DNA of 64,000 bases from positions 62,001 through 126,000 of the forward strand of contig NZ_OAOF01000007.1 of assembly GCF_900205965.1 (NCBI RefSeq). The letters are read 5' to 3'. The number at the start of each line of letters is the position of its first letter. Position 1 is the stretch's first letter. This document shows, piece by piece, positions 1 through 8,521 of the stretch. The notes under the pieces were generated by a model, which worked only from the letters and a program-made list of their open reading frames with translations, had not been told where the DNA came from and did not search any database. The stretch is from Lacrimispora amygdalina. GTDB lineage: Bacteria; Bacillota; Clostridia; Lachnospirales; Lachnospiraceae. A program made the translations under genes and the position numbers.

Positions 1-698
1 CTGTTAATACTGGCTTTGCGAACAATGGTGTCCTTACCATTATGTCTTACTGGGGCGAAGGTGTAAGCCTCAGCCGTTTCATCGCTTATCTGCTTGGTAT
101 CGCAGTTGCATTTTTTGGTGCTGCTATCCTTACTTATATTGTAGGTTTTGAAGACGATCTTCCTAAATCAGCTTCTAAACAGATCGATGGTGACGCAGCT
201 CATTCTTCTGAAAACACAGAAACATTCATGGAGGTTCCATCAGCTGACATTATGATCGGTGCTCCTGTTGCTGGTAAAGTTATTCCAATGAGCACAATCA
301 ATGACGAAGTATTTGCTTCCGGGGTTCTGGGCAAAGGTATCGGAATCATCCCGCAAACTGGTGAAGTTGTTGCTCCGGCTGACTGTACCGTAGCTTTAGT
401 ATATGAAACAAAACATGCCATTGGATTACAACTGGATGATAATGTAGAGCTTCTGATTCACGTAGGTATCAATACCGTTGAATTAAATGGAAAGTACTTC
501 GAAAGCTTTGTTGAAAGTGGTCAGAAAGTTACGAAGGGAACGAAGCTGGTAAGCTTTGATGTGGATAAACTGAAAGAAAATGGCTATGACACTACTGTAT
601 GTGTGATCGTGTCCAATGGCGCTGCCTATAAAAAAGTTAACGTCATTTCCAGTGGAAATGCTGATGTAAACCGAAATGTAATTTCAGTAGAAAAATAA
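1..698 (+). CDS. bglP: PTS beta-glucoside permease EIIBCA, C-terminal part (5' end outside window)
   Basis: The reading frame is open from the left edge, so only the C-terminus is present. The first visible residues are the last membrane segment of the EIIC domain, ending in AAILTYIVGF. A linker follows, then a complete Glc-type EIIA domain starting at APVAGKVIPM. Counting from the first visible Met (base 42), the phosphoryl-accepting His of LLIHVGINTV is residue 140, and the helper His of ETKHAIG is residue 125. The protein takes up and phosphorylates beta-glucosides at the membrane. The gene for a 6-phospho-beta-glucosidase begins 13 bases downstream and a BglG antiterminator follows, so this is the end of a bgl-type operon. 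Family assignment is firm; the exact sugar is not visible. Confidence 0.93.
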   Translation, partial: VNTGFANNGVLTIMSYWGEGVSLSRFIAYLLGIAVAFFGAAILTYIVGFEDDLPKSASKQIDGDAAHSSENTETFMEVPSADIMIGAPVAGKVIPMSTINDEVFASGVLGKGIGIIPQTGEVVAPADCTVALVYETKHAIGLQLDDNVELLIHVGINTVELNGKYFESFVESGQKVTKGTKLVSFDVDKLKENGYDTTVCVIVSNGAAYKKVNVISSGNADVNRNVISVEK

Positions 699-711
699 CA
701 GGAGAATATAA

Positions 712-2130
712 ATGAAAACTGCAAAATTTCCGAAAAACTTTTTGTGGGGAGCTTCTTCTTCCGCATTTCAGATCGAAGGTGGATGGGATGAAGATGGCAA
801 AGGCATGACTGTTGCTGACTTTAACTCCTTTAAACGTTCCGAAAAACAGGCCGACAGCAAGGTTGCCAGCGATTTTTACCATCACTGGAAAGAAGATATC
901 GCTCTGATGAAGGAAATGGGTATGAATATTTACCGTTTCTCTTTATCCTGGGCAAGAATTATTCCAGACGGTGACGGCGAAGTAAATCAGAAGGGCATTG
1001 ATTTTTATAACAATGTACTCAACTGCCTGCTTGAAAATGGTATTCAGCCATTTGTTACTTTATATCACTTTGATCTTCCTTATGCTCTGGTTGAAAAATA
1101 CAATGGCTGGGAATGCAGAGACTGCGCATTTGCTTTTGAACGTTATTCAAAAATCTGTTTTGAAGCCTTTGGTGACCGCGTAAAATACTGGCAGGCTATT
1201 AATGAGCAGAATCTGATGATCCGTGTAAATGAACGTATGAATATTGATGAAACAGATCTCTGGAAGGCAGATAAGATCCGCGCACAGATGGATTATCATA
1301 TGTTCCTCGGACATGCTATGGCAGTGAATGCCTGCCATGAACTGGTAAAAGATGGGAAAATTGCACCTGCAGTATCCTCTACCTGTACTTATCCGCTGAC
1401 CAATAAACCAGCTGATGTATGGTCTGCCAAAATGAATGACTGGATGAAGACAAACTACTGTCTGGACATGCATATGTATGGTGAATATCCGGGTTATTAT
1501 ATGAGATATCTGGAAGAACGCAACATTGTACCGGTTATGATGCCGGAAGATAAAGCGATTTTAAAGAGTGCGAAGATTGATTACATTGCTTTAAATTATT
1601 ATCGTACTCTTTGCAGCAGTTACCTTCCTGCCACGAAAGAGCACCCCGCAGGGGAACGTGCTTACCGTGGAAATGAAGTCGATTTTGATCAGTATGGTTA
1701 CTGCCGCGATGAAAAAAACACAAATCTGGAAGCCAGTGAATATGGTGCACAGATAGATCCAATGGGTCTGAGAATTGTATTAAACGAATATTACCAGCGT
1801 TATCATCTGCCGCTTATTATTACGGAAAATGGTCTCGGTACTGCAGACGTTGTGGCAGAAGACGGTAAAATCCATGATGATTACCGTATCGACTATATCC
1901 GCAGTCATTTACAGGCCTGTTCCGATGCCATAGGCGACGGTGTAGAGTTAATGGGCTACAGCCCATGGTCCGTCATGGATCTTTTAAGCTCACACCAGGG
2001 CTTTAAGAAACGTTATGGCTTTATCTACATTGACCGCCAGGATCATGACTTAAAGGAATTAAAGAGAATTAAGAAAGACAGCTATTACTGGTATCAGAAT
2101 GTTATTAAAACAAACGGGGATGAAATATAG
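712..2130 (+). CDS. bglA: 6-phospho-beta-glucosidase (GH1)
   Basis: A full-length GH1 enzyme of 472 residues that cleaves phosphorylated beta-glucosides (cellobiose, arbutin or salicin type) delivered by the PTS. The N-terminal signature LWGASSSAFQIEGGWDEDGKG is followed by the acid/base Glu165 in INEQN (the usual motif is NEP) and the nucleophile Glu372 in ITENG. The C-terminal stretch SSHQGFKKRYGFIY carries the Ser, Lys and Tyr typical of phosphate recognition in 6-phospho-glycosidases, which separates it from plain beta-glucosidases. The start is supported by AGGAGA 8 bases upstream. It is co-transcribed with the PTS permease before it and the antiterminator after it. No irregularities seen. 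Confidence 0.94.
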   Translation: MKTAKFPKNFLWGASSSAFQIEGGWDEDGKGMTVADFNSFKRSEKQADSKVASDFYHHWKEDIALMKEMGMNIYRFSLSWARIIPDGDGEVNQKGIDFYNNVLNCLLENGIQPFVTLYHFDLPYALVEKYNGWECRDCAFAFERYSKICFEAFGDRVKYWQAINEQNLMIRVNERMNIDETDLWKADKIRAQMDYHMFLGHAMAVNACHELVKDGKIAPAVSSTCTYPLTNKPADVWSAKMNDWMKTNYCLDMHMYGEYPGYYMRYLEERNIVPVMMPEDKAILKSAKIDYIALNYYRTLCSSYLPATKEHPAGERAYRGNEVDFDQYGYCRDEKNTNLEASEYGAQIDPMGLRIVLNEYYQRYHLPLIITENGLGTADVVAEDGKIHDDYRIDYIRSHLQACSDAIGDGVELMGYSPWSVMDLLSSHQGFKKRYGFIYIDRQDHDLKELKRIKKDSYYWYQNVIKTNGDEI

Positions 2131-2151
2131 AAACAAAGGAGAATACTATAA

Positions 2152-3000
2152 ATGCGGGTGGTGAAAGTATTAAATACTTCTGTCGTTCTGGCACTGGATG
2201 ACAATGGAGCAGAAGTCATCCTTATGGGAAAAGGAATTGGTTTTCGCAAATCCATTGGCGAAACTCTGCAAATGAATGAAAAGGATAAGATTTTTGTTCT
2301 TCGAAACAGAAATATTTCCAGAGATATTATTCGTCTGGCAGCAGAAACTGACGCTGTCATCTTTGGAGTTGCCCAGGATACCATTGACTATGCAAAAAAC
2401 AAATACCAGATGAACCTTATGGATCACATCTGGCTGGCTCTGACGGACCACCTTGCATTTGCTGTACGAAGATTTCAGGAGAGCTTAAGCTTTCCTGGCT
2501 TCTATTCTCAGGAAGTGAAGCGTTTTAACCCCAATGAATATGATGTGGGCTGCTTTGCATTGAAACAGATTAAAAGGGATCTGTCGATTTCGCTTCCGGA
2601 AAGCGAGATTGGCAACATTGCCTTTCATTTTATCAATGCGCAGAAGGGCTTTCATTTCAACAATGAAAACCGCTCTATGATGAAAATTGTGAGAGACGTG
2701 AAAGAAATTGTAAAATATACATTTGGAATTTCTTATGATACCGATACAGTTGCTTACAGCCGGTTTATGACTCATCTTCAGGCACTGGCCCAGAGAGTCG
2801 TTCAGGCGAAACAGCTTTCAGGAGATATCAATGATCTGCTGGGGAGTGGTATTATCGAAAAATGCCGGCTTGAATGGGAATGCTCTGGCAAAATCACCGA
2901 TTATATCAGGCAGAATTTTGAATTCCAGTTGACAGAACAGGAAAAATTGTATCTGTCTATTCATATTCACAGAGTGCTGGAGGAAAATCCGCACAAATAA
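2152..3000 (+). CDS. licT: BglG/LicT-family transcription antiterminator
   Basis: A 282-residue protein with an N-terminal CAT RNA-binding domain (residues 1-55, starting MRVVKVLNTSVVLAL) and two PTS regulation domains. PRD1 has its conserved histidines in LTDHLAF and AFHFINA, and PRD2 in MTHLQALAQRV and LSIHIHRV. Proteins of this family bind a ribonucleic antiterminator hairpin and stop premature termination when the cognate PTS sugar is present. Here the gene is the third in the operon, after the permease and glucosidase, whereas bglG is usually first. Its RNA target should lie upstream of the window. An AAAGGAG site precedes the ATG. Confidence 0.93.
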   Translation: MRVVKVLNTSVVLALDDNGAEVILMGKGIGFRKSIGETLQMNEKDKIFVLRNRNISRDIIRLAAETDAVIFGVAQDTIDYAKNKYQMNLMDHIWLALTDHLAFAVRRFQESLSFPGFYSQEVKRFNPNEYDVGCFALKQIKRDLSISLPESEIGNIAFHFINAQKGFHFNNENRSMMKIVRDVKEIVKYTFGISYDTDTVAYSRFMTHLQALAQRVVQAKQLSGDINDLLGSGIIEKCRLEWECSGKITDYIRQNFEFQLTEQEKLYLSIHIHRVLEENPHK

Positions 3001-3012
3001 AAAGGATTTATA

Positions 3013-4173
3013 ATGAATGTATATAAGAAAAATAGTAGAAATTTATTTGCAGCTGTTATCTTTTTCTGGTTCGCCCAGTATGTTTATATACCATTCCAGA
3101 CTCCATACCTGACGGGGATAGGCACCTCGGCTGGTATGGTGGGAATGATTATCGGTGCTTACGGTATATCGCAGATGCTGCTGCGCCTTCCAGTCGGAGT
3201 TCTCGCAGACTGCAGGAACCGACATAAGAGGTTTATTATAATTGGAGGTCTATCCTCAGGGATTGCCTCCATCTTTCGTATTATCATGCAGAATGGAACC
3301 GGATTTTTTATTGCCAACCTGTTCTCTGGTCTTGCCAGTGCCATGTGGATTTCCTTTATGGTTTTGTATATGAGTTTTTATCCTTCAGAACAGCAAAAAG
3401 CAACCTGCCAGCTGGTTGTGGCGAATAATCTGGGGATGCTGGCAGGTTTTGTAACCAGTACACTGTTTTACCAAAAGCTGGGGATGCCTGTGATCTGTAT
3501 GTTTAGTGTAATAGCAGGTATTTGCTGTGCGTTTACAGCCTGTGGACTTAAGAAGACGGAATACCATAAAAGCTGCAACCCGGATGGATCGGCTGCAATA
3601 CCGGGAAATATGCTTTGTGTATGCTTAAACCGCCGACTTCTTTTTTTTGCTGTTCTGGCTCTGGTACAGCAGGGCGTGCAGATGTCCACGACTATGTCAT
3701 TCACCACACAGATTATTAAAAATCTCGGTGCAGATACGATAATACTTGGACTTTCCTGTATTATTTACATGTTATCTGCTGTTATATGGGCAAAATTTGC
3801 CTCAACAAAGGCCTGCAGCGTACTCTCATCAAAGAACTGGATATTTCTTGTATTCTGCACCACTGCAGGTTACTGTATCCTCATACCGATGAGCACCAGC
3901 ATTCCAGTGATCTGTCTTCTTCAGATACTTCCTGGAATGGCAACTGGAATTCTATTCTCTTTTCTGACCGCCGAAGCGATGAAGAGTATTCCGGCAGAAA
4001 AAAAATCTACAGCCATGGGCTGTTTTCAGGCAATCTATGCGTTTGGAATGACCGTTTTTCCAATTATCTGCGGAAAAATAGCAGGTGCTTTCTCCATGAC
4101 TGCTGCATATTTGTTTTTAGCTGTAATCTGTGTGATTGCAGCGGTTGGTTCCAGATGTTTTCGTCAGGAATAA
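3013..4173 (+). CDS. MFS transporter
   Basis: A 386-residue integral membrane protein with about 12 hydrophobic segments. It has the MFS loop 2-3 signature as LPVGVLADCRNRHKR around residues 60-75. It starts 12 bases after the antiterminator stop, so it is probably the last gene of the beta-glucoside operon. The AAAGGATTT before the ATG is a modest ribosome binding site. The substrate cannot be read from sequence. Its operon position suggests export or uptake of a glucoside aglycone or sugar, but this is inference. Transcription ends at the strong hairpin that immediately follows. Confidence 0.8.
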   Translation: MNVYKKNSRNLFAAVIFFWFAQYVYIPFQTPYLTGIGTSAGMVGMIIGAYGISQMLLRLPVGVLADCRNRHKRFIIIGGLSSGIASIFRIIMQNGTGFFIANLFSGLASAMWISFMVLYMSFYPSEQQKATCQLVVANNLGMLAGFVTSTLFYQKLGMPVICMFSVIAGICCAFTACGLKKTEYHKSCNPDGSAAIPGNMLCVCLNRRLLFFAVLALVQQGVQMSTTMSFTTQIIKNLGADTIILGLSCIIYMLSAVIWAKFASTKACSVLSSKNWIFLVFCTTAGYCILIPMSTSIPVICLLQILPGMATGILFSFLTAEAMKSIPAEKKSTAMGCFQAIYAFGMTVFPIICGKIAGAFSMTAAYLFLAVICVIAAVGSRCFRQE

Positions 4174-4209
4174 AATCAGGCAGGTGATTGATTCACCTGC
4201 CTGATTTTT
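4172..4209. terminator. Bidirectional rho-independent terminator
   Basis: A perfect 16-bp stem (4172-4187 with 4193-4208) and a 5-base loop, flanked by A and T runs on the two sides. It sits between the convergent MFS and oadB genes and overlaps both coding ends, so it can stop transcription from either side. Confidence 0.9.
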
Positions 4210-5338
4210 ATCCAAAAAAGCGTAGTAATATACCAGCTGCCACTGCAGAACCTATCACACCAGCTACGTTAGGACCCATAGCGTGCATTAAGAGGAAATT
4301 AGATGGGTTTGCTTTTACTCCTTCTTTTTGAACAACTCTTGCTGCCATAGGAACTGCAGATACACCAGCAGCGCCTATCATAGGATTAATTTTACCCTTT
4401 GTTAAGACACACATGAGTTTTCCCATTAGCACACCAAAAGCTGTACCGGATGCAAAAGCAATTAAGCCTAATACTACTATTTTTAATGTGCTAAGTGATA
4501 ATAAGACGTCTGCTTCCGCTTTAGCACCAACCGTAAGACCCAGGATAATTGTTATTATGTACATGAGTGAGTTTTGTAATGTATCAACAATCTTTGGAAT
4601 ACGGCCACATTCTTTTGCCAGATTACCTAGCATCAGCATACCAATTAAAGGAGCAGCAGAGGGCAGTAATAAAATGACGAGAATCGTAGTAATGATAGGA
4701 AATATTATTTTTTCAGTTTTACTAACATCTCTTAGCTGTTCCATTTTAATTTCGCGTTCTTTTTGTGTAGTCAATAGTTTGATAATAGGTGGCTGTATAA
4801 TTGGAACCAGTGCCATGTAAGAGTAGGCAGCCAGTGCAATCGTAGATAGTAAATGTGGCGCTAGTTTTGTTGTTAAATAAATAGCAGTAGGGCCATCGGC
4901 TCCACCGATAATTCCGATAGAAGCGGCTTCCTGTGCGGAAAATCCCAATTTTATAGCTCCTAAAAAAGCAACAAAAATACCAACTTGTGCAGCCCCTCCA
5001 AGTAAAAGTGTTTTTGGGTTTGCAATAAGAGGTCCAAAGTCCGTGGAGGCACCCAGGCACAGGAAGATAAGCGGAGGGTAAATTCCTAAATTGGTTCCTT
5101 GATATAAGTAATAAAGCAGACCACCAGGCAGAGTTTCCGTAGCATGATCCATCAATCCGGTTATTGGCAGGTTGACTAATAACATACCGAAGGATATGGG
5201 GATAAGCAAATAAGGTTCATATCCTTTTTTGATTGCAAGATATAAAAATATGCAGGCTATCAAGAGCATAATAACATGTTTGTAAGTTAATGCGGCAAAT
5301 CCAGAATCTAAAAACAGACCCATTATTATATCCATCAT
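4208..5338 (-). CDS. oadB: Na+-translocating decarboxylase beta subunit
   Basis: A 376-residue polytopic membrane protein of the OadB/MmdB/GcdB family. This subunit decarboxylates carboxybiotin and couples that to Na+ export. Family signatures are visible: FLCLGASTDFGPLIANPK, then the re-entrant region GIIGGADGPTAIYLTTKLAP with the Asp needed for Na+ and carboxybiotin chemistry, and near the C-terminus GAAGVSAVPMAARVVQKEG followed by HAMGPNVAGVIGSAVAAG. It is the last gene of the minus-strand operon, 18 bases after the biotin carrier gene. Sequence alone does not say whether the enzyme uses oxaloacetate or methylmalonyl-CoA. The partner alpha subunit favours oxaloacetate. Confidence 0.95.
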   Translation of the reverse strand: MMDIIMGLFLDSGFAALTYKHVIMLLIACIFLYLAIKKGYEPYLLIPISFGMLLVNLPITGLMDHATETLPGGLLYYLYQGTNLGIYPPLIFLCLGASTDFGPLIANPKTLLLGGAAQVGIFVAFLGAIKLGFSAQEAASIGIIGGADGPTAIYLTTKLAPHLLSTIALAAYSYMALVPIIQPPIIKLLTTQKEREIKMEQLRDVSKTEKIIFPIITTILVILLLPSAAPLIGMLMLGNLAKECGRIPKIVDTLQNSLMYIITIILGLTVGAKAEADVLLSLSTLKIVVLGLIAFASGTAFGVLMGKLMCVLTKGKINPMIGAAGVSAVPMAARVVQKEGVKANPSNFLLMHAMGPNVAGVIGSAVAAGILLRFFG

Positions 5339-5356
5339 AAAGTTGAACTCCTTCTT

Positions 5357-5698
5357 TTACATTTCAATCATTACTATACCAGATTCTATTTGTTGATTTT
5401 TAGATACATGAATTGCAGTAACGGTACCATCCTGCGGAGCTATGATTTCATTTTCCATTTTCATAGCTTCCAGTATACATAAAATCTGTCCTTTTTTTAC
5501 AGGCATTCCAATAGATACTTTAATATCCAGTACTAAACCTGCTACCGGAGCTGTAACTTTGCATCCCTGACCAGATGTGGATGCTGTGGCTGAGACAGGC
5601 GTGGAGGGCATGGCCCGCTTCGGGATCTCTGCAGAATCTATTTCTCTTGCTTTTACAATATAAGTTTTATCATTTAAAGTTATTTCATAAGTTTTCAT
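5357..5698 (-). CDS. Biotin carboxyl carrier subunit of the Na+-pump decarboxylase
   Basis: A 113-residue protein with a variable Pro/Ala/Thr-rich linker (residues 28-45) and a C-terminal biotinyl domain. The biotin-accepting lysine is Lys80 in EAMKMEN. It ferries CO2 as carboxybiotin from the alpha subunit to the membrane beta subunit. The carrier is a separate polypeptide, as in MmdC-type or GcdC-type systems, not a C-terminal domain of the alpha subunit as in Klebsiella OadA. AAGGAG precedes the ATG. It lies between the small oadG-like gene and oadB. Confidence 0.94.
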   Translation of the reverse strand: MKTYEITLNDKTYIVKAREIDSAEIPKRAMPSTPVSATASTSGQGCKVTAPVAGLVLDIKVSIGMPVKKGQILCILEAMKMENEIIAPQDGTVTAIHVSKNQQIESGIVMIEM

Positions 5699-5710
5699 AC
5701 GTTATTCTCC

Positions 5711-5971
5711 TTAATTTACTCTCTCTATTGATTCAATTTTATAGGTTTTATTTTTGTTATCTTCATTTATCATAATTAAAGCTGTTAAAGCTGCAACAGT
5801 CTTAAGTTCTTCATCCTCTAATATGGGTGAATCGGATATTAGAGGTAATTCTTGTTTAAAAATAAATTGAAATGTGTGAATGATTAAACTTAGTATGGAT
5901 AATAAAACAAATACGATAGCCATACTTATGACAGAAATCGTTAATCCATCCATAAAGTTAATGTAAGTCAT
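5711..5971 (-). CDS. oadG: Decarboxylase small membrane-anchor subunit (OadG family)
   Basis: A small protein with one N-terminal membrane helix (roughly residues 10-32, rich in Ile, Val, Leu and Ser) and an acidic soluble tail, the usual shape of OadG/MmdD. This subunit holds the alpha and beta subunits together and stabilises the pump. I place the start at the inner ATG at 5971. The upstream in-frame ATG at 5986 sits right before GGAGGTG, which is a good ribosome binding site for the 5971 start. It follows the alpha subunit gene closely. Confidence 0.88.
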   Translation of the reverse strand: MTYINFMDGLTISVISMAIVFVLLSILSLIIHTFQFIFKQELPLISDSPILEDEELKTVAALTALIMINEDNKNKTYKIESIERVN

Positions 5972-6001
5972 GGTTTTCACCTCCATAATTGCACCAGATT
6001 G

Positions 6002-7396
6002 TTATATAATAGCATGAATTTTAATAGTTTCTTCATTTCCACTATCGGGAGAAGCTGTTTCATATTTCTTTGTTAAAAATTGTTTGGCTACTTCTGGAAA
6101 CATCGCATAGGTAAGATAATCTTCATCGCTTTTTGCAAAATCAGAAGCCTCAATTACTATGTTATTCCATTCTGGAGGAAGAAGATCAGCAGGTCTTACA
6201 GAGGTGATTTCCCGATCTTCAATAATCTTTTTGACGATCTCTTCTGAAATAGCAACAGGAGGTTTTCCATAAGCACCTGCCACATAATCTTTTATTTCCT
6301 TAGGAACCATTTTGTAACGTTCTTGAGTGAGAACGTTAAAGACCGCCTGAGTTCCTACCATTTGGCTTAAAGGAGTTACTAAAGGAGGGTAACCCAAGTC
6401 TTTTCTTACTTTCGGAACTTCTCGCAGCACTTCCTCGTATCGATCTTCCGATTTCCCCTGTTTTAACTGAGAATATAGATTTGATAACATGCCACCTGGT
6501 ACCTGGTAAAGCAAAGCTTTTGGGTCTACACTAAGCATTTTAGGATTTAATACCCCGTTCGCCAGATATTTTTCCTTAATCGGCTTAAAATAATCTGCTG
6601 CTTTATCTAAGACTTCGAGGTCCAGACCAGTTGTATAGCCAAGTTCAGTCAGAGCAGTATGGAGGGATTCTGTCGCAGGCTGACTGGTACCTCCTGAGAG
6701 TGGGGAAATTGCTGTGTCGATAATATCAATTCCGCTTTCCACTGCATAAAGATAAGTCATTTCGGAAATGCCGCTTGTGGCATGGGTATGTAATTCCAGG
6801 ATCAGGTCAGTTCTTTTTCTTAATTCTGTAATTAGTTTCTTTGCATGATAAGGGGTAAGAACACCGGCCATGTCTTTGATACAGATAGAATCAACACCTA
6901 ACTTTTCTACTTGTTCGACTAAATCACAGTAATATTGTATTGTGTGTACAGGACTTACTGTGTAACTAAGTGCCAGCTGTGCATGTCCTCCGTACTTTTT
7001 TATGGATTTGATTGATGTCTCCACGTTACGTAAATCATTGAGGGCATCAAAAACACGAATGATATCAATGCCATTTTGTATTGATTTTTCAACGAATTTT
7101 TCTACAACATCATCTGCATAGTGACGATAGCCCAATAGATTCTGCCCTCTAAGCAGCATTTGAAGTTTTGTGTTTTTTGCTTTTTCTTTAATTTTGCGTA
7201 AACGCTCCCATGGATCTTCATTTAAATAGCGGATACAGGCATCAAAAGTTGCACCGCCCCAGCATTCAATAGCATGTAACCCTGCCGAATCTAGTTTTTC
7301 TATGCCAGCCAGAATCTCATCGGTAGTGAGGCGGGTTGCCATAAGGCTTTGATGAGCGTCTCTTAAAGCTGTTTCTGTAAAGCCAATCTTTTTCAA
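6002..7396 (-). CDS. oadA: Oxaloacetate decarboxylase alpha subunit (carboxyltransferase)
   Basis: A 464-residue carboxyltransferase of the OadA/PycB family. It moves the carboxyl group from oxaloacetate to biotin. The N-terminal TETALRDAHQSLMATR carries the metal- and substrate-binding Asp. CWGGATFDACIRYLNEDPW, QMLLRGQNLLGYRHY, the biotin-pocket Lys of SICIKDMAG and the metal-binding ELHTHATSG follow in the expected order. The biotinyl domain usual at the C-terminus is absent and is encoded separately two genes downstream. The start codon is TTG, supported by GGAGGT about 10 bases upstream. It is the first gene of the four-gene operon and diverges from a LysR regulator. Confidence 0.93.
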   Translation of the reverse strand: MKKIGFTETALRDAHQSLMATRLTTDEILAGIEKLDSAGLHAIECWGGATFDACIRYLNEDPWERLRKIKEKAKNTKLQMLLRGQNLLGYRHYADDVVEKFVEKSIQNGIDIIRVFDALNDLRNVETSIKSIKKYGGHAQLALSYTVSPVHTIQYYCDLVEQVEKLGVDSICIKDMAGVLTPYHAKKLITELRKRTDLILELHTHATSGISEMTYLYAVESGIDIIDTAISPLSGGTSQPATESLHTALTELGYTTGLDLEVLDKAADYFKPIKEKYLANGVLNPKMLSVDPKALLYQVPGGMLSNLYSQLKQGKSEDRYEEVLREVPKVRKDLGYPPLVTPLSQMVGTQAVFNVLTQERYKMVPKEIKDYVAGAYGKPPVAISEEIVKKIIEDREITSVRPADLLPPEWNNIVIEASDFAKSDEDYLTYAMFPEVAKQFLTKKYETASPDSGNEETIKIHAII

Positions 7397-7488
7397 AATA
7401 TAATACCTCCGAAAATTAATTGTTATCCAATCAGTTACAGCCTAACATTTATGCCATGTACTGTGAAATACTAAAATATTATCAATCC

Positions 7489-7503
7489 ATAGATAAAAAC
7501 TAT
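7489..7503. promoter_or_regulatory. Candidate LysR box (T-N11-A dyad)
   Basis: ATAG-N7-CTAT in the 180-base gap between the divergent oadA and lysR genes contains a T-N11-A inside a perfect dyad. This is the usual recognition pattern of LysR regulators. It lies about 75 bases before the lysR start and 93 before oadA. Suggestive only; nothing beyond the pattern and the position supports it. Confidence 0.45.
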
Positions 7504-7576
7504 TGTGTATTGAAGCGTTTGGCTTTACACTAAATGGTGTATAAAAGTCAATAGTTTGGTAATTACGAGGTGTACT

Positions 7577-8455
7577 ATGAAATTAAATCAAATAAATTAT
7601 TTTCTCAAAGTCTGCAATACATTAAACATTACTCAGGCTGCAAAAGAACTTCATATTTCACAGCCTTCTCTGACGGTTGCATTAAAGTCATTGGAGCAGG
7701 AGCTGGGCGTTACATTATTCCTAAGGGAAAAGAATAAGCTTTGTCTGACGAATGAAGGAGAATATTTCAGAAATCGTCTGAATCCAATCATACAGGAACT
7801 AGATGATTTAGAGAGAGAGATGCTGTCCATAGGTTCTCATTATAATGTGCTGAAGGTGGGAATACCACCAATGATTGGTTCCTTTTTATTTTCTTTAATA
7901 TTTACAGATATTGTAACGAAAAACGCAGATATAAGGCTGGAAATTGTGGAACATGGTGCGCTGAAATTACAAGAATTATTATTAGAGGAAAAGCTGGATT
8001 TGACATTTTTACTTGGGGAGAGCCAGCTAAACAGTGAGATTGAATTTACCCCGATCAGAAAACGTGATATCAAACTTCATATCAATAAAAAACACCCATT
8101 GGCTAATTCTGATTTTGTTAAAATTACGGATCTAAAAGAGCTTCCATTAATTACATTTAATTCAGAATTTTATGTTAGTAATGTTACCCAGAATGCATTT
8201 CGGAAGGAAGGAATAAATCCTAATATTATACTGGAAACAAGCCAGATTAATACAATTACCAGATTTATCCATGAAAATTTAGCCGCATCCTTATTAATTG
8301 AAGGCTGTATTCCCCAAGCAGATGATATTTCCATTATACCAATACAAAATATTGATCCTGTGACACTTGGTTATGCGAAAAAAAAGGACCGGTATACAAC
8401 AAAAATCACCAGGCAGATGATTCAATTTATAGAAAGCAAGTCAAAGACTTTGTAA
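7577..8455 (+). CDS. LysR-family transcriptional regulator
   Basis: An N-terminal winged helix-turn-helix (MKLNQINYFLKVCNTLNITQAAKELHISQ region, residues 1-60) is followed by an effector-binding domain of periplasmic-binding-protein type, about 292 residues in all. The ATG at 7577 is chosen over the upstream in-frame TTG at 7556 because a GAGG motif sits 7-10 bases before it and the domain begins there. The gene is divergent from the decarboxylase operon, so it most likely controls that operon in response to a carboxylic acid. The ligand is not visible. A bidirectional terminator follows. Confidence 0.9.
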   Translation: MKLNQINYFLKVCNTLNITQAAKELHISQPSLTVALKSLEQELGVTLFLREKNKLCLTNEGEYFRNRLNPIIQELDDLEREMLSIGSHYNVLKVGIPPMIGSFLFSLIFTDIVTKNADIRLEIVEHGALKLQELLLEEKLDLTFLLGESQLNSEIEFTPIRKRDIKLHINKKHPLANSDFVKITDLKELPLITFNSEFYVSNVTQNAFRKEGINPNIILETSQINTITRFIHENLAASLLIEGCIPQADDISIIPIQNIDPVTLGYAKKKDRYTTKITRQMIQFIESKSKTL

Positions 8456-8470
8456 TGATAGTAATCAAAA

Positions 8471-8517
8471 GAGCCCTGTTATGATAGACGCAGAACATCA
8501 TAACAGGGTTCTTTGTT
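8471..8517. terminator. Bidirectional terminator
   Basis: A 15-bp stem (8471-8485 with 8497-8511, one G-T pair) and an 11-base loop, followed by a T-rich tract. It separates the convergent lysR gene and the rhamnogalacturonan lyase remnant. Confidence 0.85.
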
Positions 8518-8521
8518 ACTT

